Shown here: in pieces, positions 1 through 9,250 of the stretch
Numbering within the stretch: the stretch's first letter is position 1
Layout of the letters: each line of letters starts with the position of its first letter
NCBI GenBank assembly: GCA_022711435.1
Contig: JAKLFB010000016.1
Coordinates: 1 to 64,000 of the forward strand
Origin: Verrucomicrobiota bacterium
GTDB taxonomy: Bacteria; Verrucomicrobiota; Verrucomicrobiia; Limisphaerales; UBA1319
DNA: 64,000 bases
Reading direction: 5' to 3'
The notes under the pieces: model-generated
Database searches by the model: none
Told to the model about the DNA's origin: nothing
Seen by the model: only the letters and a program-made list of their open reading frames with translations
Program-made: the position numbers and the translations under genes

Positions 1-108
1 CCGCCCCCCGACCCCTTACCTTGATCCGCGCCATTCGCATCCTCAATCCTTTCCCTTCCGCCGTTTCGGTCGTTTGAAACCAGTTCTACCCCAGCCCTGC
101 CAACCCTG

Positions 109-134
109 TCAACTATGAACCTGTCACCCTATTG
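109..134 (+). repeat. 26-bp direct repeat, copy 1
   Basis: This copy matches the one at 200-225 at 24 of 26 positions; the start-to-start distance is 91 bp. The shared core reads approximately AACTRTGAACCTGTCAC followed by an ATTG end. The core has a short dyad in which copy 2 reads GTGA-N5-TCAC and copy 1 reads ATGA-N5-TCAC. The function is unknown; it could be an operator or a dispersed repeat. Confidence 0.6.
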
Positions 135-199
135 ACTCCTGGACGACGGTCCAGATCCTGGCGAAAGCCGACCGAACGGGCCGCAGCTCACAGGCCATA

Positions 200-225
200 T
201 CAACTGTGAACCTGTCACTCTATTG
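200..225 (+). repeat. 26-bp direct repeat, copy 2
   Basis: This is the second copy of the repeat at 109-134, with two mismatches. It carries the more perfect dyad, TGTGA-N5-TCACT. It lies in non-coding sequence with no recognised gene on either side within 270 bp. Confidence 0.6.
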
Positions 226-504
226 GTATAATCCAACACCTGGATCCATGCTATCCCCAGCTATGCGTTTGCTGAACCTGCCATAAACCGCCCTCCCCAC
301 CATTGCTCCCCGCTCAAGCCCATAATATGGAGAGCCATGATCCTCTGAGCCTGCTCCCCGGGGATCATCGCCCATCTGTATCGGGTACGGTCCTTCTTCT
401 TCTCTCTCCGCGATGGGCCACTCGATCCATCAGCATATGCATAATGGACCGAGAGCCCACCTCTCCGGGCGGGCGGGCAGACAGCCGGCGGCCAGGGCTG
501 TGGG

Positions 505-3500
505 TTACTGGCCGACCTCGATGAGGATGCTCTGGGAATGGCTGTTGAACTCGGGGGCGTACATGCACTGGATTTCGGCAAGGCCAGACTGGTAACGGCC
601 GCGGTGGAAGACGCGCGCGGCGTATTCGAACACGTAGGCGCCTTTGGGGAGGTAATCGATGAAGAAGTGGCTGGCGGCATCGCGGGTGGATTCGTAATAG
701 GCGAGGCCATCCTGGTAACGGTAGCCGGAGAGGACGGCGAGGGGTTCGATGCCGCTGCCGCGCTGGTCTTTGAGGTGGACGTATTCCATGTCGCGATCGA
801 CACGGAGCTCGAGGCGGACGACAAGCTCGTCACCCACGGCAAGCGGGCCGCGGATGGGTTCGAGCATGGGGCCGCGAGCGGTATTGCGGCGGACGAAGAG
901 CGTTTTGGCGAGCTGGAGAGGCGTGCCCTGGTAGGGAGCGACTTTGGCGGCGTCCTCGAGGTACTGCCAGTGGATGCTGCCCCAGGCGACGCCGTCGTCG
1001 AGTTTTCGGACGGTGATTTCGCCGAGCCGCGGCTGGATTTCGGGGGCGGAGAAGCGTTTTTCGTAATAGCCGGTGCCGGGCTCGACAGCGGGGGGCTGGC
1101 CCGGGGTGGAAGGGCCGGGCCGGGGCGTGATTTCGAGTCCGCCGAGGGAGACTTGGACGAGGCGATCGGAGGCGAGCAGGTTGGAGCCGCGGAGGAGGAG
1201 CGCGTAGATGGCGTCGGCGGTGGCTTTGGTGGTTTTCCAGTTTTGGGTTTGTTTTTGTTTGAGGAGCCAAGTTTGGCATTCTTCGACAGCGGATTCGTCG
1301 CGGGCGATCTCGGCGAATGCCTCGATCATGAGGGCCTGAGTTTCGATGGGGGCGCGGTACCACCACCAGGAGATCTCGGTATCGCGCCAGAAGCGTCCGA
1401 GCTCATCGCTGGTGACGGAACGCTCCTTGAGCGAGCGGAGGATGGCCTGGGCGGCGTCGGGATCGCCGAAGCGCTGGAGGGCGAGGGCGAGGTGTCCTTG
1501 GGATTGGCGGTGGCCGAGGGAGAGCCAGAATTTCCTGGCCTGGCCGAGGAAATAGTTGACGGCCTCGCGGGGCGGTCCCTGGAGGGGGCGGTCTTTGAGG
1601 AAGAAGCTGCGGCCATAGAGATAGAGGGCGATGGTCGAGCTGAGGTGATTATCGTCGGGATGGCCTTTTTCGAGGATGTCGCGGTAGATGCGGTCAATCC
1701 AGGAGTCGAGCCGGGCGAGGGATTTAAGGGCGGGATCGACGGGGAGATCGATGCCGAGGTGGCGGAGGCGGCCGAAGCCGGTGGTGATATAGAGCGTGAT
1801 GTAATCGTTGGCGGGGCCGCCGGGGAACCAGGGCCATGAGCCGTCGCCATTCTGCATGTCGGCGAGCTTGGTTTGGGCCTTGTCGAGCTCGTAGTTCAGG
1901 CGGTTATCGTCGAAGAGGACGCCGAGATTGCGGCGGGCCTGGCTTTCGGACTGGGCCTGGCGAACCCAGGGCGTTTCGGCCAGCAGGACATTTTTAAGAT
2001 CCTCGTTTTTCTCGAGGGGGCTATCGAGCGCGGGCGTATTTTTCCACTGGTCGAAGATGCGCCGGATCTTGGGATCGGACTGGGCGATGAAGCGGGCGAG
2101 TGCATTGGCGTAGAGGCGGTTGAAGATCTGCTCGGCGCACTCGTGGGGGAATTCGAGGAGGTAGGGGAGGGCGAGGACGGCGTACCATGCTGGCTGAGAG
2201 ACCATCTGAACGGTGAGGCTCTGGTGGCGGAGCGTGTTGGAGCGGGCGGATTCGAGGAGGCGCTCGAAGCGGAACTGGCGTGTGGCGGGGCCGCGGACGG
2301 GCAGGGGGATCGACTCGGTGACGAGGATGCGGCGGGCGAGCACGGGGAGGCAGCCCTCCTCGCCATCGGAGACCTTATCGGAGGCGGCGACGGCCTTGAA
2401 GGTGAGGACGGAGAGGCCGTCGGGGATCGTGATGCGCCAGTGGAAGGCGCGGGATTCCTTGCTGGGGATATCGAAGGGCTGCTCGGTCTGGGAGAGGCCG
2501 AGGAGGGCATCGGCGGGCTGGTCGGCCATGCCATCGAGGAACGTGAGACGGACGCGGCCGGACTGGCGCTGGTTGCTTTGGTTGGAGACTTTGACGGCGA
2601 ACTCGAGGACATCGCCTTCGCGGAGGAAGCGGGGGGGATTGGGCTGGACCATGAGGTCCTTGGCGGTGACGGTTCGGGCTTCGATGAACCCGGAGCGGAG
2701 CTGGCGGTCGTGGGCGAAACCGAGGAGGCGCCATTCGGTGAGCGCCTCGGGCATTGTGAAGGTCATGCGGACGATGCCGTCGCGATCGGAGAGGAGCTGG
2801 GGAAAGAAGAAGGCGGTTTCATTGAGGTTCTTCCGGGCGGCGACCTGGCTGAGGTCCGCTTTCTTGGATTCGGCGGGAGCAGCGCCGCCGAAGCCGCCGC
2901 CGGGTGCGGGCGCAGCGGTGGCAGCGACCGGCTCTTCGGCGAGGCCGAAGGCGGCTTTGGCGGCCATCGGCGCGGGGGCGGCCATAGCGGCCATGGGAGC
3001 GGCATCGGAAAGCACGATCATTTCTCGATCGGCGGCCGCACTCGAGGTGGGGGCGGCGTTCCGGAGCATTCGGCTGGGCATGACGCCGCGTCTGGACAGA
3101 AGATAATAGCGGTCGCCCAGGATCTCCGGCGGGAACGCGCGGTAGCGGATGTCGACGGCGACGGGATTGAATTCCCAACTGCCGAGGAAGCGCTGGAGGC
3201 TGATGGCGCGGTTCATGAACTGGGGTTGGCCGGTTTCGTAGTCGCGGTAGAAGAAGCCGAAGCGACGGATCCAGTCGTGGCTGACGAAGGCATCGAGCGA
3301 GGCGTCGTAGAGCGTGGCGACCATTTCAGCGGCGGCCTTTTCGGCCTGGGGCCCGGTGAGAACGGCGGTCCAGGTTTCGGACTTGCCGGGCTGGAGATTG
3401 GAGGTGAAGTGTTCCCAGCGGATATCGAGGTGTTTAGGTGTCCATGGGACTTCGATGAAGCGGGTATCGAGGTAGGCGCGGTTTTCGCGGATCTGGGTGA

Positions 3501-6500
3501 CATGGAGGTGGAGGCCGCCCCGGAGATTTTCGGTGATATCGACAGGGATCCGGGCCTGGGTCTGGCCGGCGGGCGTCCAGCGTCGGGAGAGGATCTTGCC
3601 GCGGTGCTCGATCTCGATGAGGGCGCGTCCCTGGTCGTAGCCGGTTCCCCAGAGGGCGTAGAACGGATCGCCGGGTTCGGCGGACGACTTGGGCAGGGCG
3701 AGCAGGTGCGGGATGCGGAGGGCGAGGCGGGTGGAATCGGGATCGAGGACGCGGATGGGGAATTGTGCGGTGACATTTTTGCCGAAGCGGTCCTGGGTTT
3801 GGAGGAGGGCGCGGTAGAGGCCGGCGGGGAGGGAGACATTCCATGTGGCGCGGCCATCGGCGTCGGTGGTGAACCCCTTTTCCGAGACGATCGAACCGAG
3901 CGGCCACTGGTTGGGATCGGCGCCGGAGGGTCCGGGTTGGTCTTCCTGGAGCGGGCCGTATCGGAACTGCTGGAAGATATCAGGTCGCTGGACCTGGGGG
4001 GGTGGGTGGAGGGCATAGATTTTCAGCGAGCCTTCGGCGGTTTGGGGCGTGCCATCGATCGACTCGGTGCGGATCGTGAGGGCGACGGGAGCGTTTTGGA
4101 CCTGCCACTCTTCGGCTTCGATTCGGGCGCTGAGGGCGGTGTAACCGAGGGGGACGGCGCGTTCGTCGGAGCGTGTTTCACCGGCGGCATCGGTCACATC
4201 GGCATAGAGGCGGAAGATAAAAGTGGGTTCGTCCTTTTCGGGAACAGCGGGATCGGGCAGGGCGCGGAACTCGATGGCGAAGGATCCATCGGGAGCGGTT
4301 TGGGTGGTGCCGTGGGCGATTTCCTGGCTGGGGCTGGAGGCTGGACCGTCGATGAATCCGCGTCGGAACCAGCCCCACCAGGGGGGCATGCGGACCTGGC
4401 GGACGACGCGGTAGGCGACCTTGGCGCCGTCGATGGCGGCGCCGGTGTAAGCGAGAGCGCGGCCTTTGACGGTGACGGGTTCGCGCAGGCGGGGAGCGGA
4501 TGCGGGTGCATCGAGCGTGACTTGGAAGCGGGGGCGCTTGTATTCCTCGACGCGGAAGTGGGTGCTGCCATCAGGGCCCTGGGTTGTGTGAATGAGCATG
4601 GCGCCGAGGACGCGGTCGCGGGGTGCGGTGAAGCTGCCGGCAAAGGATCCGAAATCGTTGGCGCGATGGGTTTGACGGGCGATCTCCTTGCCATTGGGAT
4701 CGGAGAACGTGACGGTGACGGATTGGCCGGGCAGCAAGCGGTATTGGTTTTGGGCTGGATCGACGCTGAGGCAGATGCCTTTGTATTGGATAGTCTGGCC
4801 GGGCCGGTAGATGGCGCGATCGGTGAAGAAGATGGTGTGCCGATCGGGCGTAGGCGGCTCGTGGCTGGGGATATAGGCATCGAACTCGGAAGCGATCGCG
4901 TGGCCGCGATGGCGGGCGCGGACCAGGAGGCCGCGCTCGGCGGATTTGGGGAAGGCGAAGGCGCCGAGGTCATCGGTGGTCCGGGCGGGGACGGCGACGC
5001 GGTTGCCACTGCGGTCGAGCTGCCAGGCGTCGATGGTGGCGCCGGCGATGGGTTCGCCGGAGCCGGCTTCGAGGAGGAAGCCCTCGAGCTGGCCGGCGCG
5101 AGGGCGCAGGACCAGGGCGAGATCGGAGACCCAGACATCGGCCATCGAGACCTGGTTTGTGGATTCGCCGAAGTCGGGCGATCGGCTGCCGACGAGGAAA
5201 TAGAAACCGGGCTTGAGGCCGGCTGGCGCGGGCAGATCGGCCGTGTGCGTTTGGTAATCGGAGGTCGGCGGCAGGGGCTGGGACCATTCTCGAGCGGGCT
5301 TCTGCTGGAGGATCTCGATCCGTTCGGCACGGGTGAGCGAGCTGGGCCGATTGCGGCGGCGATCGAGGAACGAGTCCCAAGAGGAGGGGATGGCGCGGAA
5401 ATGGACGCGATCGATGTTGCAGTATTGGACTCGGATTTTGGGCAGGGGCTCATTCCAGATCCGCTCTGTGGCGATGGTGAGAGCGGGGGTGTCGATCTCG
5501 AGGATGAGGTTATGGCAGAGGCGGCCGCCGGGGCTGTCGGGGTGGGCGTTTTTGCCTCGGAGGGCGATGGCCCGGGCATGGACGAGGTCGTTCTCCTCGC
5601 GAAGGACTCGAGCCCATTGATAGCAGGCGGTGGAGGCCAGCTCATGGTCGCCCCATTGATCGGCGATGGCCTGGAGTGTTTTTTTGAACCGCGGATTTTT
5701 GGATTCTCCGAAGGCGGCATTGCGGGCGTAAACGAGCCGGGCGATATCGGCATCGAGGAATGCGGAGGGATCGGGGTTGTCCTGATGGAACCGGAGGAGC
5801 TGCTGGTAGAGGAGGATGGCGCGGAGGACCGGCGAGTTGGTGTCGGCGGTCTGGGGATTCCAGGCGATGAATTCGGAGGCGGGAGCGAGCATGGGGCTGT
5901 CGGCGTCGGGCTGGAAGGCGTCGGCGGGTTTGGCGGCGGCTTGTTCGCCGGAGGTGTAGAACTGGAGAGCTTCCTGGGCGATGAAATCGAACAGGGTGGG
6001 GCGATAACGGTCGGGCATCGTGCCCTGATCGAGCAGGCGATCCCAGGCAGCGACGGGTGTGGACCGGAGGAACATGTCGGCTGAGAGGGCTTGGCGATAT
6101 CGGGCATCGATGGCGGCGAACAAGCGAGGGAGATCCCATGTGGTGAAGTCTTGTCCGGGGGCCTCGGCGGTGGCAGTGCGGCGCATGAAGCGCCATCGGT
6201 TCTGCTGGAAGTATTGCCAGTACCAATGGGCGAGGATGGCATCGAGGGCGGGCCGGACTTCGGGCGCGGCGGCGTCGAAGGCGGCTTCGAGGCGTGTGAT
6301 TTTCTCCTCGGGTTTATTGCCCTGGATGACGCCTTCGAGGGCGATGCGCTGGACGAGGGCTCGCGCGGCCTCGGCAAAGGCCCGGTCCCGGACGGCCTCG
6401 GATTCGACAGGGAGGAGGAGCTCGATGGCGGTTTTCGGCAGGCCCTGTTTGAGGGCTTCATCGATCTTCATCCAGGATTCATCGCGAGAGGCGGCGGGCA

Positions 6501-6594
6501 TGATAATAGGGGTTAGGGTAATGGCGAGAAACGCGGCGCAAACCATCAGCCGGCGGAAAGGCAGGAGCGAATGAGAATGCATGGGGTTTAACAT
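505..6594 (-). CDS. Alpha-2-macroglobulin family protein with CxEQ thioester motif
   Basis: This is a 2029-residue exported bacterial alpha-2-macroglobulin (A2M) homologue, a family that traps proteases in the envelope. The N-terminus has a hydrophobic signal-like stretch (about residues 14-35) and no evident lipobox. An MG2-type domain with the YRPGQ motif lies near residue 590. An Ala/Met/Pro-rich low-complexity segment occupies about 1171-1248. The A2M domain motif NETAFFFPQLLSD follows it. A CAEQ tetrapeptide near residue 1485 matches the CxEQ thioester site, and the terpenoid-cyclase-like alpha-helical domain follows (GDGSWPWFPGG). It lies 108 bp downstream of the VIT/VWA gene on the same strand, so the two are probably co-transcribed. 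The length is greater than in the shorter enterobacterial A2Ms. Family assignment is strong; target and localisation are inferred. Confidence 0.9.
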   Translation of the reverse strand: MLNPMHSHSLLPFRRLMVCAAFLAITLTPIIMPAASRDESWMKIDEALKQGLPKTAIELLLPVESEAVRDRAFAEAARALVQRIALEGVIQGNKPEEKITRLEAAFDAAAPEVRPALDAILAHWYWQYFQQNRWRFMRRTATAEAPGQDFTTWDLPRLFAAIDARYRQALSADMFLRSTPVAAWDRLLDQGTMPDRYRPTLFDFIAQEALQFYTSGEQAAAKPADAFQPDADSPMLAPASEFIAWNPQTADTNSPVLRAILLYQQLLRFHQDNPDPSAFLDADIARLVYARNAAFGESKNPRFKKTLQAIADQWGDHELASTACYQWARVLREENDLVHARAIALRGKNAHPDSPGGRLCHNLILEIDTPALTIATERIWNEPLPKIRVQYCNIDRVHFRAIPSSWDSFLDRRRNRPSSLTRAERIEILQQKPAREWSQPLPPTSDYQTHTADLPAPAGLKPGFYFLVGSRSPDFGESTNQVSMADVWVSDLALVLRPRAGQLEGFLLEAGSGEPIAGATIDAWQLDRSGNRVAVPARTTDDLGAFAFPKSAERGLLVRARHRGHAIASEFDAYIPSHEPPTPDRHTIFFTDRAIYRPGQTIQYKGICLSVDPAQNQYRLLPGQSVTVTFSDPNGKEIARQTHRANDFGSFAGSFTAPRDRVLGAMLIHTTQGPDGSTHFRVEEYKRPRFQVTLDAPASAPRLREPVTVKGRALAYTGAAIDGAKVAYRVVRQVRMPPWWGWFRRGFIDGPASSPSQEIAHGTTQTAPDGSFAIEFRALPDPAVPEKDEPTFIFRLYADVTDAAGETRSDERAVPLGYTALSARIEAEEWQVQNAPVALTIRTESIDGTPQTAEGSLKIYALHPPPQVQRPDIFQQFRYGPLQEDQPGPSGADPNQWPLGSIVSEKGFTTDADGRATWNVSLPAGLYRALLQTQDRFGKNVTAQFPIRVLDPDSTRLALRIPHLLALPKSSAEPGDPFYALWGTGYDQGRALIEIEHRGKILSRRWTPAGQTQARIPVDITENLRGGLHLHVTQIRENRAYLDTRFIEVPWTPKHLDIRWEHFTSNLQPGKSETWTAVLTGPQAEKAAAEMVATLYDASLDAFVSHDWIRRFGFFYRDYETGQPQFMNRAISLQRFLGSWEFNPVAVDIRYRAFPPEILGDRYYLLSRRGVMPSRMLRNAAPTSSAAADREMIVLSDAAPMAAMAAPAPMAAKAAFGLAEEPVAATAAPAPGGGFGGAAPAESKKADLSQVAARKNLNETAFFFPQLLSDRDGIVRMTFTMPEALTEWRLLGFAHDRQLRSGFIEARTVTAKDLMVQPNPPRFLREGDVLEFAVKVSNQSNQRQSGRVRLTFLDGMADQPADALLGLSQTEQPFDIPSKESRAFHWRITIPDGLSVLTFKAVAASDKVSDGEEGCLPVLARRILVTESIPLPVRGPATRQFRFERLLESARSNTLRHQSLTVQMVSQPAWYAVLALPYLLEFPHECAEQIFNRLYANALARFIAQSDPKIRRIFDQWKNTPALDSPLEKNEDLKNVLLAETPWVRQAQSESQARRNLGVLFDDNRLNYELDKAQTKLADMQNGDGSWPWFPGGPANDYITLYITTGFGRLRHLGIDLPVDPALKSLARLDSWIDRIYRDILEKGHPDDNHLSSTIALYLYGRSFFLKDRPLQGPPREAVNYFLGQARKFWLSLGHRQSQGHLALALQRFGDPDAAQAILRSLKERSVTSDELGRFWRDTEISWWWYRAPIETQALMIEAFAEIARDESAVEECQTWLLKQKQTQNWKTTKATADAIYALLLRGSNLLASDRLVQVSLGGLEITPRPGPSTPGQPPAVEPGTGYYEKRFSAPEIQPRLGEITVRKLDDGVAWGSIHWQYLEDAAKVAPYQGTPLQLAKTLFVRRNTARGPMLEPIRGPLAVGDELVVRLELRVDRDMEYVHLKDQRGSGIEPLAVLSGYRYQDGLAYYESTRDAASHFFIDYLPKGAYVFEYAARVFHRGRYQSGLAEIQCMYAPEFNSHSQSILIEVGQ

Positions 6595-6702
6595 AGCGGA
6601 TTTTGTGGGGGAAACAACCGGGGTTTCGAGGCACGGGCGACCCGGCGGGCAGCGCTGTCGGCTGAACAGATCGCGACAGGGCCCCCGGCGGGGGGGCGGT
6701 GA

Positions 6703-9096
6703 TCAGCGGGGATTGGCGGCGGCATCCGGATCATGGATTTCGTAGATCCTGCCATCGAGGTAGAACTGGACCTGCGCGCCCAAGGCCAGCCAGGGCAGCA
6801 CTTGAGGATGTTGCGCGGCGAGCGCGAAATAGTCGGGCGAATTGAACGCTATCCGGGCTCGGGGCGCATTCGGATGGCGCTGCACCTCGGTCTCGATCCA
6901 GCATGCGTCGTTGAGATAGAAGCTGCGTCCGCCAGCGAAGGAGGCGGCCGGAATCGCCGATGCGGGGGCGGCTGGAGTGGCAGGGCGGGAGAGGACGGCG
7001 GGGCCGGCCCCGGACAGGGGTGCGGGGGCGACGACGGTGACGGAAGACCCCGCATAGCCGCGATCGACCATCCGGTTGCCATCGGCGATGGCCTCGGCGG
7101 CGGATTGGGCGGAGCGCAGCGCCAGTCCGTACCGGGAGGCTGCGGCGGCGGCATCGCCGGATTTCTCGCGGGTGAAATCGTTGTAGAAGCCGGCGAGGCG
7201 CTGGCGAGATTCGGGGCTGCGTTCGAGGCTGGGCATCGAGCGCAAGGAGAGGGGGACATTGCGCCGGGCTTCGTCCTCGACGATCAGGTAAGAGGTATAG
7301 GGGGTGACGACACCGTAGCGTCGGGCGAGCTCGGTGACCTCGTCGCGGAGCTCGGAATTCTCGCCGCGCAACCGGATCTCATCGAGGAGGAATCCTATGC
7401 GGCGAGTGGCCCAGAGGCGGGGGATGAAGGAATGGGCATCGGAGCGGCCGGGGAACCGGACGGTCTCGGAGTAGCGGCGGGATTCGGACTGGGCATTGCC
7501 TTCGATGGCGAGGGGCCCGCGTCCCTGTCCGGAGTAGCGGCCGACGAGGATGAGCTGGTCGCCATGGAAGAGGTCGGGCAGCGGGGATGGATAGAGCTGG
7601 CGGGTCCGGACGCCGTCGGGAAAGCGGAGCTTGAGCTGGGTGAGGACGGGCTCCTTGATGCGGGTGAAAAAGCTCGAGACCTTGAGCTCGAGGTCCTCCT
7701 CGGGCAGGACATATTGGCTGTAGGCGCGGGTGGCTTCGGTGATTTTGTCCAGCAGGTGGGTATTGACGTCCGTCCCCACGCCGAAGCAGAAGATCCGGGT
7801 CAGGCCGGGGTCGGCGGCATTGGATCCGGGCGATCGGACGCGGGCGACGATTCGATCCTCATCGGTCTCGCCGATGGTCGGTCGGCCATCGGTGAGGAAG
7901 ATGACGACATAGGGCCGGTCGGCGCTCGAGGGGCGGAGGGCGACGGCTTTGCGGAGGGCATCGTCGATGGCGGTGCCGCCGATGGGCTGGAGGTCCTGGA
8001 TAAAGGAGCGGGCCCGGCGGCGATGGTCGGGGCTGGTTTCCACCAGCCGGTCGAAGAGAGAATCGGTTTCCGTCGAGAATCGGATCAGCTCGAACCGGTC
8101 CTGGGGATTGAGGTTTTCGACGCAAAAGGCGAGCGCTTTCTTGGCCTGATCGAGCTTGCCGCCGGCCATCGAGCCGGAGGTGTCGAGGACGAGAGCGACA
8201 TCCTTTGGCACCACGCGTTGGCGGTCCAGCTCGAACCCGGGAGCGGCGAGCAGGAGGAAATAGCCGTCCTGATCGTCGGGGCGATGGGCGAGCAAGGTGA
8301 GTCCGATCTCGCCTTCCTCGACGCCGTAGTAGAGGTGGAAATCGTTGTCGGGTTTGGTCTCACGGGCCTCGAAGCCGATTCGGGCATGGCGTTCGCCATC
8401 GCGCCGGATCTCGACCTTGTGGGATGGGGAATAGACGGTTTTGAGGGGGCGCCGGGTTTTGAGCTCGACGTTGACGCTGACGTCGGGGATGGGCTGGGAG
8501 GAGAATTTCTCGGTGTTGAGCGGGTAGAGGAAATGGACCATGCCGTCCTCGGCGCGGAGGATCTGGGTATAGGTGAGCTTGATGTGCTTGCGGCTGTGGG
8601 GCTCGATCGGAAAGATCCGGACCTTGAACATATCCTGGCCGGCGTATTCCATAAGGGCGGGATCCTTCATTTGGCGGACGATATCCTCGTAGATTTTGCG
8701 GGCCTTATCAGCGGGGAGCAGCTCGGCGGGGACCATTTTGCCTGCGATCTCGAGGTTGAACTTGTCGATCTGAGCTCCTTTGGGGACTGGGAAGATGTAG
8801 GTGCCTTCGAGGGGGCGCGGGTTGGGATTATGGAACTCCTGATCGACGGTGATGCTGGCGACCTGGTCGTCAATCTGGGCCTGAACGCGGTGATAGGTTA
8901 CGGCCAGGGGGGCGAACGGGTAGACGCGGGGCGGCGGGTGGATCGGGGGCATCCAGGGCGGAATCGGCTGGGGCGGCCGCCAGGGCGGCACGGGCCGCGG
9001 CATCGGGAAAGGGTCATGGATGACGATGAAACCATCGGCGAGGGCCTGGGGGACAATGGCCAGGGCAAGAAGAGACCAGAGCAGCGATCGTTTCAT
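6703..9096 (-). CDS. VIT and von Willebrand factor A domain protein (ITIH-like)
   Basis: This 797-residue exported protein has a signal peptide (about 1-20) and then a proline-rich segment (about 27-60). A VIT domain follows (about 65-185), recognisable by the IDDQVASITVDQEF and IYEDIVRQ regions. The VWA domain (about 285-470) has an intact MIDAS motif, DTSGSMAGG, near residue 299 and a conserved DGRPT loop. This order is the same as in inter-alpha-trypsin inhibitor heavy chains. The C-terminal 250 residues are variable and Ala/Pro-rich. The gene directly precedes the macroglobulin gene, so a shared envelope or protease-related role is plausible but not shown. ATG start at 9096. Confidence 0.9.
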   Translation of the reverse strand: MKRSLLWSLLALAIVPQALADGFIVIHDPFPMPRPVPPWRPPQPIPPWMPPIHPPPRVYPFAPLAVTYHRVQAQIDDQVASITVDQEFHNPNPRPLEGTYIFPVPKGAQIDKFNLEIAGKMVPAELLPADKARKIYEDIVRQMKDPALMEYAGQDMFKVRIFPIEPHSRKHIKLTYTQILRAEDGMVHFLYPLNTEKFSSQPIPDVSVNVELKTRRPLKTVYSPSHKVEIRRDGERHARIGFEARETKPDNDFHLYYGVEEGEIGLTLLAHRPDDQDGYFLLLAAPGFELDRQRVVPKDVALVLDTSGSMAGGKLDQAKKALAFCVENLNPQDRFELIRFSTETDSLFDRLVETSPDHRRRARSFIQDLQPIGGTAIDDALRKAVALRPSSADRPYVVIFLTDGRPTIGETDEDRIVARVRSPGSNAADPGLTRIFCFGVGTDVNTHLLDKITEATRAYSQYVLPEEDLELKVSSFFTRIKEPVLTQLKLRFPDGVRTRQLYPSPLPDLFHGDQLILVGRYSGQGRGPLAIEGNAQSESRRYSETVRFPGRSDAHSFIPRLWATRRIGFLLDEIRLRGENSELRDEVTELARRYGVVTPYTSYLIVEDEARRNVPLSLRSMPSLERSPESRQRLAGFYNDFTREKSGDAAAAASRYGLALRSAQSAAEAIADGNRMVDRGYAGSSVTVVAPAPLSGAGPAVLSRPATPAAPASAIPAASFAGGRSFYLNDACWIETEVQRHPNAPRARIAFNSPDYFALAAQHPQVLPWLALGAQVQFYLDGRIYEIHDPDAAANPR

Positions 9097-9250
9097 AATC
9101 AGTTAGACGGATCCGAACCGCGGATGCTCCCGCGAAAGGTGCCAGGGCGCGTGCCTCATCGGATTGCGATTGACCGGGAGGGGGGACTCGGCCTAGGTTG
9201 GACCAACGCACAATCGAAATCCCTGCAAGGGCAGTGGCCCGGCATTGACC

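Larger units (their letters stand above)
1..504. other. Left-edge intergenic region without a recognisable gene
   Basis: No open frame here has a credible start, composition or family resemblance; the short frames present look random. The stretch is less GC-rich than the genes beside it. It holds a 26-bp imperfect direct repeat, listed separately. It also has a weak inverted repeat (ATGATCC at 337-343, GGATCAT at 362-368) downstream of the macroglobulin gene, which ends at 505 on the minus strand. The inverted repeat could act as a terminator, but no T-tract follows it in either direction, so this is a guess. Confidence 0.5.

Noticed and set aside
200..225. CRP/FNR-type operator in the direct repeat
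   Set aside because: The dyad spacing is 5 rather than the 6 expected for CRP, no regulated gene starts nearby, and no regulator is in the window.
1873..6084. 1403-codon open frame on the plus strand opposite the macroglobulin gene
   Set aside because: It is a shadow of the real gene in a GC-rich genome: composition is dominated by Gly/Glu/Val/Ala/Asp, there is no domain resemblance, and the opposite strand has a clear family match. The same holds for the long frames at 6733-9720 (+), 29961-31910 (+), 34611-36836 (+), 37388-39484 (-), 40240-42390 (-), 49982-51610 (-) and 57725-59506 (-).
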